Assembly (NCBI GenBank): GCA_026713745.1
Contig: JAPONU010000146.1
Coordinates: 1 to 8,635 of the forward strand
Direction: 5' to 3'
Length of the DNA stretch: 8,635 nucleotides
DNA from: a bacterium
Lineage (GTDB): Bacteria; Actinomycetota; Acidimicrobiia; Acidimicrobiales; CATQHL01
Below are positions 1-6,411 of the stretch, one piece after another. Under the pieces are notes generated by a model. The model had not been told where the DNA came from. It saw only the letters and a program-made list of their open reading frames with translations, and searched no databases. The stretch's first letter is position 1, and the number at the start of each line of letters is the position of its first letter. Position numbers and translations under genes: made by a program.

Positions 1-2379
1 CCGATCCGGTCCGGCGAGCCGGGTCTCGACGAGTTGGTCCGCCTGCACCCGCTGTTGCCCTACCAGATCCAGTTGCTGATCGACGCCGTGTCGGTGCGAC
101 GCACCAAAGGAGGGGCATCCCCAACGGTGGGAGGGTCGAATCGCACGCTCATCAAGCACGCGCAGCAGCTCGTCGTCCACCCCGAACACGGCCTGGGCGA
201 CTGCGAGGTCGGCACCCTCGTCACGATGGATCGGTCCTACAGCCTTCTCGAAGAGCTGATCCCCACGTCGTGGCAGGCCGAGGTCCGCCAAGTGGCCGCG
301 CAGTACGGCACCGCCAGTGTCGAGGCGCAGGTCATGAAGGTCGTCGCGCTGTGCGTCGAGGTCCGGGCCCTGCCGTTGACAGCTCTGAACGTCGCCGTGC
401 TGCTGCATCCTCACGTCGAGGCCGAGAGCCGGCGCGCCGATGTGGAGTCCGCGTTGGCCCGCCTCGTCGCCGACGACCGGCTGCGCGAGGGCGACGGCGG
501 CTACAAGCTGCAGTCGCCCGAGGAGAAGGACTGGGAGCAGACCAGGCGCGGCATCGACCTGACGCAGGGCTCGTCGGTTCGCCTCCGGCGCCGCCTGTTG
601 CAGGAAGCGCTGAGCGGCCTCACCGTGGCCCGCGGCCGCTCCTTCAAGGTGGACGTGACCGTCGAGGGCGAGGGCGTCGTGGCCGGGGATCTGGCGCTGC
701 ACATCGAGGAGGCGACCGCCGAGCGTCGCGCCGAACTCCGGGCCGACTCGCGGGAGAAAGCCGGCGAGAACGTCGTGACCTGGGTCTACGAACTCGCCGG
801 CGACACCTGGGATGCGCTGTTGGAGCTTCACCGCAGCCGCAGCATGATCGACAGGCGCGACACCGCCGGCAAGAACGCCACCGAGGTGGAACTTCTCGGC
901 ACAGAACGCGGGCGTGAGGCCCGCCACGAGTCGGCGGCGCTCCAACGGCTCGCACGCGACCTCGCGGCGGGGCAGGTGATCTTCCGCGGGCGCGTCGAGG
1001 GTGCCGACGGCGGCGACCTGCGCCCGACGGCGCAGCGCCTGCTCGACGAGCGGCTGGGCGAGATGTACCCGCGGTTGGGCGAGTTCACGGCGAACCTGCG
1101 GCGCGACGACGTGATGCACGTGCTGCGCACCAGCGACCTCGGGACTCTGCCCGGGGGGCTCCGCGAGGACGGCATCGGCCTGGTGGAGGCAACCCCCGAC
1201 GGTTGGGTGCTCGTTACCCAGCGCGGTCCTCTCGCCGCGCTCGTCGGCGAGGTGCAGAGGCGGGCGTCCTATGGCCACGAGGCCACCGGTGGCTACCTGG
1301 CGTCGCACTTCGCCGGGCCGCCTTTCGGCGCCCCCATCGAGGTCGTGCAGGCGCTGTGCGCCGCCGCCGTGCGCGCCGGCATGGTCGAAGTGATCCACCA
1401 GGGTCAGCGCATGTCCGACGCCGATGATCGTCGCCTCGACGGGGTGTTCGGCACGATCCCGGCGTTCAGGGCCGCGACCTTCGCCAACCCGACGCACACC
1501 GACATCCCGCTCGAACAACGCACCGACCTCGCCCGCAAGCTCGAAGCGTTCGGAGCGAACGTGGCCGGCCACTCCACGGTGGCGCTGGCCGAGACCGTCC
1601 GCCGGACGTTCGCCCCGCACCGGGAGCCGACCGTCCGAGTCGCGTCGATCCTGGAAGGAATCGGCGTCACGGTCCCCGAACCCGTCACGCGCACCCGCGA
1701 GATTCTCGAGCGCCTGAGTATCGAGGGTGATGCGGAAGTCCTCACGACAGCGCTGGCGACATGGGCCGACCTGAGCGCGGGCCTGGAGGCCGTCACCACC
1801 TTGGACGGCGTCCTGGCCGAGCACGCCGACGGTCTACGCGTCGCCCGCAGAGAGGCCAACCGTTCGGCGGATGCATTCCCGGAGGCAGTCCGACACAAGC
1901 ATTCCGAACTTCAGGATCTGCTCTCGGACAGCGATCTCGCGACCCACGCCGCGACCGCCATCGCCGTCGCGGAGCACCTCGCTCGCGCTCGCGAGGATGC
2001 GGCACAAGTCGCCGCGGACCGTCTCAACGCCGTCTTGGAGGAGATTCGTTCCCGCATCCGATCTGAATTCAGCGATCTCGACGCCAGCACCCTCGCTGAG
2101 GTGTTGGGACAGTTCGACAGGCTCGTTCCGCCGGACTTGCTGGGAGAACTCGGAGCGTCGGAGTTGGAAGCGCGAGTCGACAGCGCCCACGCCAGGGCCG
2201 GCGAGGCTCGGCGACAACTCGAGGACGTTCGCACGGCCGGACGGGTGTCCTGGATCAGTACCGGCGACATCGTGCCCGGGCCGATCTCGACCGAGGACGA
2301 GATCGAACCTGCCCTCGACCGCATCCGGGACGTCGTGGCCGGCGAACTCGCGGACGGCAAGCAGGTCCGCTTCCAGTGA
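1..2379 (+). CDS. brxC: BrxC, BREX P-loop ATPase, 3' part (5' end outside window)
   Basis: C-terminal 792 codons of the BREX ATPase BrxC (PglY-like), a large cytoplasmic P-loop protein needed for phage exclusion. The frame is open from base 1, so a TTG at 34 is internal and the true start lies upstream. BrxC proteins are usually about 1100-1250 aa, so the Walker A/B ATPase part is missing here. Visible features (codons counted from base 1): HPLLPYQIQLL near codons 16-26, the 'PYQ' segment typical of the family; VGGSNRTLIKHAQQL near 43-57; a winged-helix-like stretch ending in DGGYKLQSPEEKDWE near 167-181, matching the family's 'dGYkllt..EkdWe' block; a long, mostly helical part; and a C-terminus (ISTEDEIEPALDRIRDVVAGEL...QVRFQ) resembling BrxC tails. 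It is followed directly by pglX with a 4-base overlap. I recognised the family from remembered motifs, without a search. The BrxC/PglY family call is strong; the BREX subtype is open. No frameshift is seen. Confidence 0.88.
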   Translation, partial: PIRSGEPGLDELVRLHPLLPYQIQLLIDAVSVRRTKGGASPTVGGSNRTLIKHAQQLVVHPEHGLGDCEVGTLVTMDRSYSLLEELIPTSWQAEVRQVAAQYGTASVEAQVMKVVALCVEVRALPLTALNVAVLLHPHVEAESRRADVESALARLVADDRLREGDGGYKLQSPEEKDWEQTRRGIDLTQGSSVRLRRRLLQEALSGLTVARGRSFKVDVTVEGEGVVAGDLALHIEEATAERRAELRADSREKAGENVVTWVYELAGDTWDALLELHRSRSMIDRRDTAGKNATEVELLGTERGREARHESAALQRLARDLAAGQVIFRGRVEGADGGDLRPTAQRLLDERLGEMYPRLGEFTANLRRDDVMHVLRTSDLGTLPGGLREDGIGLVEATPDGWVLVTQRGPLAALVGEVQRRASYGHEATGGYLASHFAGPPFGAPIEVVQALCAAAVRAGMVEVIHQGQRMSDADDRRLDGVFGTIPAFRAATFANPTHTDIPLEQRTDLARKLEAFGANVAGHSTVALAETVRRTFAPHREPTVRVASILEGIGVTVPEPVTRTREILERLSIEGDAEVLTTALATWADLSAGLEAVTTLDGVLAEHADGLRVARREANRSADAFPEAVRHKHSELQDLLSDSDLATHAATAIAVAEHLARAREDAAQVAADRLNAVLEEIRSRIRSEFSDLDASTLAEVLGQFDRLVPPDLLGELGASELEARVDSAHARAGEARRQLEDVRTAGRVSWISTGDIVPGPISTEDEIEPALDRIRDVVAGELADGKQVRFQ
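2376..2379 (+). promoter_or_regulatory. brxC stop / pglX start overlap (GTGA)
   Basis: The GTG start of pglX shares bases with the TGA stop of brxC, in the arrangement GTGA. This fixes the pglX start and points to translational coupling, with ribosomes finishing brxC re-initiating on pglX. A weak purine-rich Shine-Dalgarno candidate, AGCAGG (2360-2365), sits about 10 bases upstream. No promoter is evident, and none is needed if the genes are co-transcribed. Confidence 0.75.
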
Positions 2380-5300
2380 CCGCCGGTCTCGACGAGGCAC
2401 AGCGGGGCCGGCTCGAACGACTCGTCGGACACGCCCGGGCACTCCTTGAGACCGACCTCGCGGCACAGGCCGCCGGGCGATTCGGCATCGACGCCGACGG
2501 GTCGCTCGCCGACGAGGCGTCCCTACGGCTCGACCCCAGCGGCCTCGCCGACCGCCAAGAGATCGTCTCGGTCGTCGAACACCTGCGCAGCGAGGGAAAC
2601 TCCCCGCCACAAGCCGTCGCCCGCCTGCTGCGCGAGGGCACCTTCACACACCTCAACCGACTCGTCGCCATCCGCATCGCCGAAGACCTCGGCCTGCTGC
2701 CGCCCTCGCTCACCGACGGCGACCGCTCCCAGGGATACCGCGACGTGGCCGAACTGGCGCCCCTGCTCGCCGCAGACGATGCGGACGCCTACTGGGCCTA
2801 CCTCACGATGTGCGGCGACGAACTCGCCGGCGACGTCCCCGCGTTGTTCGACCCCCGCAACCCACTGCTGGCGCTAACCCCGAGCCCCGGCGCGCTGCGC
2901 GACCTCGTCGGACTGTTCGCCGCCGACGAGGATGCCGACCTCTGGGCCGCGCCCGACTGTCTCGGCTGGTGCTACCAATTCTTCAACACCTCCGAGGAAC
3001 GCAGCGCGATGCGTGACGCCTCCCCGGCGCCCCGCGACAGCCGCGAACTCGCCGTCCGCAACCAGTTCTTCACCCCGCGCTACGTCGTCGACTTCCTCGT
3101 CCAGAACAGCCTGGGTCGGCGCCTCCTGGACGCCGACCGGTCGTCTCCCCTGATCGACGACCTGCCGCTGCTCGTCGACCCGCCCACCGAGTACGGCGAA
3201 CCGGTCGAACTCGCCGAGGTCGCCGTGCTCGACCCCGCATGCGGATCGGGGCACTTCCTGCTCGCCGCCTACGATCTCCTCGAACGAGCCTGGCGGCACG
3301 CCGGCGAGACACCCGCCGACGCGGCTCCCCGCATCGTGGGCTCACTGTGGGGAATCGACATCGACCCGCGCTGCACCCAGGTCGCCTCCGCCGCTCTGCT
3401 GTTCCGTGCCCGCCGCTCATGCCCCGACGGAACGCTGCCGCGCCCCAACATCATCTGTGCCCGATCCCTCCCCGCCACCGCCACCGGCTTCGACGACATC
3501 CGGACCAAGCTGCCCCGCCAGCAGGCGACCTTGGTCCGGGCGCTCTCCGACGCTCTCGACGATGCGCCCCTGCTCGGGCCACTGCTGCGGATCGAGGAAC
3601 GCATCAAGGACGCGATTCGCGCCTCCATCGCCGGAACTGCTCACGGCCACCTCGCCGCGGCCGTCACGCCGGAGCAGATCACGCACCACCAAGACGAACT
3701 CCTCAGTGCCCTCGAGGCCGTCGCCGACGCTACAACTGCCACACCCGCGCAACGACTACTCGCCGCTGAAGCCAGCGATGCCGTGCGCTTCGTCACCGCA
3801 CTGCTCGGCCGCTACGACGCCGTCCTCCAGAACCCACCCTTTGGCGAACCCGTGCCGGACACGAAGCCCTACCTCAAGGCGGCCTACCCGTGGATGCCGT
3901 CAAGGACCTGCGACCTGCTCGCCGCCTTCGTCGGGCGCGGCTTGGAATTGTGTCGACCGGGCAGCGGATACGTCGGCGCCATCACGTCCCGAGTTGGGAT
4001 GTTCCTGTCGACCTTCGAGGCATGGCGGCGCGATGTGCTGCTCGGCAATCGGCTTGTGGCGCTCGCCGACCTCGGATACGGGGTGATGGCGCAGGCGCAG
4101 GTGGAGGCAGCGGCCTACGTTGTCGGCCGCGACGGCGTCGAACCGCCTGCCGACGTGGCCGACCGCGCGGGCTACGCCGACCCAACGCGACGGGCCACGT
4201 TCGTGCGCCTGCTCAAGGAAACCGACCGGCCCGCCGGCCTCGCCGCCGCCATCGCCTCGGACCGACGAGGCGAAGACGACGCTCGGGTTTTCCGCGTGGC
4301 GCCGGTTGAGTTGGACGCCATACCCGGGTCGCCGATCGCCTACTGGATGAGCCCGGCGATCCGCCGCTTGTTCACAGACCATCCTCCGGTCGAAGGCCGG
4401 GCCGGAGATGCCCGGCAGGGTCTCGCCACGGGCGATGACTTCCGGTTCGTGCGGGCGTTCTGGGAGGTCAGCCCCGCACGCATCGCCCGCAGCCGCGACG
4501 AGACACGAGCCGGGAAGCGCTGGGTGCCATTCGCCAAGGGAGGCGAGTACAGCCCCTACTGGGCCGACGTGCACCTCGTAGTCAACTGGGGCAACGACGG
4601 CGAGGAACTACGCGACTACGACAGGTCCCGGGTCCAGAATGCGCAGTACTACTTCCGGCCTGGCCTCACTTGGCCGAGAAGGACGAACAGCGGCTTCGGC
4701 ACCCGCGTGTTGCCTGCCGGAGCGATCTCCGCAGACAAGGGCCCGGCTGTCATACCCTCAGTTGAGCCCTATGGTCTCTTGGGTTTCCTCACGTCTCGCC
4801 TCGCGCAGGCGTTCATTGACTCGATGGTTGCTGCCGGCGAGGAGGTTACGAGTGGTGGCGCATCGCGGAGCTACGAGGTTGGTCTCGTGCAGAAGGTCCC
4901 GTGGATCGGTCCGATCGGCGGGGACTCGGAAGTCTCGTCCACAGCGTCCCGGGTCGCGGAGATCAAGCGCGAAGCAGACCTCGGCGACGAAGTATGCCGA
5001 CTATTCGTTGCGCCGCCGGTCATGTCAAGTCTGCTCGCGGGGTCCCGATTTGGCGACGCGGTCACTCAGTCGTTAGGCCTCTCCGGCGAACGTCATCTTC
5101 ACATCCTCGATCTGACACACCAACTCGAGCGCCGCATCCATCGACTCGCGGCGCTTGACGCCAACGCCGAGTTGTACTTGGACGGCGAGATCGGCCCTCA
5201 CCCAGCGTCCTACGCTGACGCACCTCTCGACGACCGTGACCTGCGGCGTGTCCTGGAGGACCCGATCGACAGGGTCATCGACGAACTGATCGAGCGACGG

Positions 5301-6269
5301 GGCGGCTCGCGGGCGATTGCCAACCTGACGTACTTCGCCGATCGCCGACTCGAGGTGATCGCCCACGGCTTCGAGTGTTCGCCGGCTCAGATCGAGGCGT
5401 TCCGCCGGCAGGAAGGAATCCTGCCAACCGGCGCGCTCTCGGACGCCGCGACTGACGTGGTGAGCTACTTGGTGGGAGTGGCCGTCGGGCGGTGGGATCT
5501 GCGGGTCGCCGGTGCGCCGGAACCCGAGCTTGGAGATCCCTTCGGCCCTGTCCCGGTCCATCCTCCGGGCATGCTCCTCGACGAGGGTCGGCCGGCACGC
5601 TCGACGCCGACCGGATACGAGTTCGACCTGCCGCCGAATCAGCTGTTGGTTGATCAGCCTGGTCATCCGTGGGATATGGCGGAACGCGTCGCGGCCGCTG
5701 CTGCTCTGCTGGTGGAGGACGCGGACGAACTCTTGGGCGATGTGATGAAGCACCTGCGTGGTCAAAATCTGCGGGATCACCTCCGCAAGCATTTCTTCAA
5801 GGCGCACCTCCGGCGCTACAGCAAGTCGCGCCGGAAGGCGCCGATCTATTGGCCGCTGTATGTTCCATCGAGAGCGTGGGGCGCGTGGGTGTACGCCCCG
5901 TCGCTGACGCGGGAGACGCTCTACGCGGTCGAGGCCGCGGCCACGGCGCGCCTGAACGCCACGGGCGGCGAGATCAGCCGGTTGCGAACCGAGCAACAAG
6001 GTGGCGCGGGCGGTCGGGCGCCGAGGCGGCTGGCGGAGCTTCTGGAGTCCGAGCAACGGCTGGCCGAGGAGTTGCGCGCTTTCCGGACTGAGGCCGAGCG
6101 GGTCGCCGCTCTCGGTTGGGAACCGGATCTCGACGACGGGATCGTCCTGTGTGCGGCACCGCTCGCGAATCTCTTCCCGGCCTGGCCGGAGGCCCGAAAA
6201 AGGCGAGAGGAACTCCGCGCCGGGAACCATTCGTGGGCCAGCGTGGCGCGCTGGGCGGACGAGTTGTGA
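2376..6269 (+). CDS. pglX: PglX, BREX adenine-specific DNA methyltransferase
   Basis: Complete 1297-aa Eco57I-like N6-adenine DNA methyltransferase. In BREX it modifies host DNA at a short asymmetric site using S-adenosylmethionine, so that self is spared. Domains in order: helical N-terminus (about 1-190); LGWCYQFF (196-203), matching the 'GWLYQYY' block of BREX PglX; NQFFTPRYVVDFLVQNSLG (229-247), the 'lFTP..vv..mv.nsLGr' element; SAM-binding motif I DPACGSGH (286-293); GIDID (326-330); catalytic motif IV NPPF (486-489); GMFLSTFEAWRRDVL, also a family block; GLATGDDFRF (from 682) and KGGEYSPYW (721-729), which open the putative target-recognition part; SVVSYLVG-like DVVSYLVGVAVGRWDLR; and a conserved C-terminal block with SKSRRKAPIYW (1149-1159) and LDDGI (1252-1256). 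The length is at the upper end for PglX. The GTG start overlaps the brxC stop. Third-position GC drops in part of the recognition region. The family and methylase role are secure from the motifs; the recognised sequence cannot be read from the protein. Confidence 0.93.
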   Translation: MTAGLDEAQRGRLERLVGHARALLETDLAAQAAGRFGIDADGSLADEASLRLDPSGLADRQEIVSVVEHLRSEGNSPPQAVARLLREGTFTHLNRLVAIRIAEDLGLLPPSLTDGDRSQGYRDVAELAPLLAADDADAYWAYLTMCGDELAGDVPALFDPRNPLLALTPSPGALRDLVGLFAADEDADLWAAPDCLGWCYQFFNTSEERSAMRDASPAPRDSRELAVRNQFFTPRYVVDFLVQNSLGRRLLDADRSSPLIDDLPLLVDPPTEYGEPVELAEVAVLDPACGSGHFLLAAYDLLERAWRHAGETPADAAPRIVGSLWGIDIDPRCTQVASAALLFRARRSCPDGTLPRPNIICARSLPATATGFDDIRTKLPRQQATLVRALSDALDDAPLLGPLLRIEERIKDAIRASIAGTAHGHLAAAVTPEQITHHQDELLSALEAVADATTATPAQRLLAAEASDAVRFVTALLGRYDAVLQNPPFGEPVPDTKPYLKAAYPWMPSRTCDLLAAFVGRGLELCRPGSGYVGAITSRVGMFLSTFEAWRRDVLLGNRLVALADLGYGVMAQAQVEAAAYVVGRDGVEPPADVADRAGYADPTRRATFVRLLKETDRPAGLAAAIASDRRGEDDARVFRVAPVELDAIPGSPIAYWMSPAIRRLFTDHPPVEGRAGDARQGLATGDDFRFVRAFWEVSPARIARSRDETRAGKRWVPFAKGGEYSPYWADVHLVVNWGNDGEELRDYDRSRVQNAQYYFRPGLTWPRRTNSGFGTRVLPAGAISADKGPAVIPSVEPYGLLGFLTSRLAQAFIDSMVAAGEEVTSGGASRSYEVGLVQKVPWIGPIGGDSEVSSTASRVAEIKREADLGDEVCRLFVAPPVMSSLLAGSRFGDAVTQSLGLSGERHLHILDLTHQLERRIHRLAALDANAELYLDGEIGPHPASYADAPLDDRDLRRVLEDPIDRVIDELIERRGGSRAIANLTYFADRRLEVIAHGFECSPAQIEAFRRQEGILPTGALSDAATDVVSYLVGVAVGRWDLRVAGAPEPELGDPFGPVPVHPPGMLLDEGRPARSTPTGYEFDLPPNQLLVDQPGHPWDMAERVAAAAALLVEDADELLGDVMKHLRGQNLRDHLRKHFFKAHLRRYSKSRRKAPIYWPLYVPSRAWGAWVYAPSLTRETLYAVEAAATARLNATGGEISRLRTEQQGGAGGRAPRRLAELLESEQRLAEELRAFRTEAERVAALGWEPDLDDGIVLCAAPLANLFPAWPEARKRREELRAGNHSWASVARWADEL

Positions 6270-6288
6270 GCAGTACGTCCGCTCGGAG

Positions 6289-6300
6289 CGGCGATCGCCG
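6289..6300. repeat. Perfect palindrome CGGCGATCGCCG
   Basis: The 12-base segment equals its own reverse complement and lies 20 bases after the pglX stop. Its core GCGATCGC recurs at 6363-6370 in the same gap. It could be a binding site for a dimeric regulator or a chance result of GC-rich sequence; nothing shows which. Confidence 0.45.
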
Positions 6301-6353
6301 TCGGCGTGCGTTCGGCGGGCAGCGTCTCGCTCACCGTGTGACCGCTGCGCCCA

Positions 6354-6376
6354 ACCGAAGCAGCGATCGCTTCGGT
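6354..6376 (+). repeat. Inverted repeat / stem-loop upstream of pglZ
   Basis: ACCGAAGC (6354-6361) pairs perfectly with GCTTCGGT (6369-6376) around the 7-base loop AGCGATC. A second pairing, CCCAA (6350-6354) with TTGGG (6386-6390), could extend it through a bulge, competing for base 6354. The heptamer CTGCGCC appears on both sides as a direct repeat (6345-6351 and 6377-6383). No T-run follows, so it is not a standard intrinsic terminator. An mRNA-stabilising hairpin, attenuator or operator are all possible. Confidence 0.5.
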
Positions 6377-6398
6377 CTGCGCCGTTTGGGGGAGAACC

Positions 6399-6405
6399 GG
6401 GCGGA
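6399..6405 (+). promoter_or_regulatory. Likely ribosome-binding site of pglZ
   Basis: GGGCGGA lies six bases before GTG 6412, a workable Shine-Dalgarno position although the match is imperfect. A richer purine tract, GGGGGAGAA (6388-6396), is farther away at about 15 bases. The closer site supports GTG 6412 over the in-frame ATG at 6421. Confidence 0.4.
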
Positions 6406-6411
6406 CGTGCC

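Larger units (their letters stand above)
6270..6411. other. 142-base intergenic gap between pglX and pglZ
   Basis: Non-coding gap between otherwise tightly packed genes. The pglZ frame stays open backwards through the gap, but no ATG, GTG or TTG is found in that frame before 6412, so a longer PglZ is unlikely. The gap holds a 12-base perfect palindrome and an 8-bp stem-loop, described separately. No convincing -35/-10 promoter pair and no T-run of an intrinsic terminator is visible. It may carry a promoter of a type not recognisable by eye, an operator, or an RNA structure that sets the PglX:PglZ ratio; this is inference. Confidence 0.7.

Noticed and set aside
34..36. TTG as start of the first gene
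   Set aside because: The frame is open to base 1 and the protein lacks its ATPase N-terminus here, so the gene clearly begins upstream.
270..917. Open frame of 215 codons on the + strand inside brxC
   Set aside because: Arg/Gly/Ala-rich out-of-frame reading of brxC; no motif and no likely ribosome-binding site.
1834..2610. Open frame of 258 codons on the - strand over the brxC/pglX junction
   Set aside because: Its Arg-rich composition is typical of an antisense shadow, and the + strand genes here match BREX families with the expected ends and a 4-base overlap.
3375..3830. Unusual insertion of about 160 residues between GIDID and NPPF in PglX
   Set aside because: Large Eco57I-like methylases of BREX normally have a long helical segment between these motifs, so the spacing is expected.
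6354..6390. Intrinsic transcription terminator after pglX
   Set aside because: The stem-loop is not followed by a T-run; the next bases are GC-rich and lead directly into pglZ.
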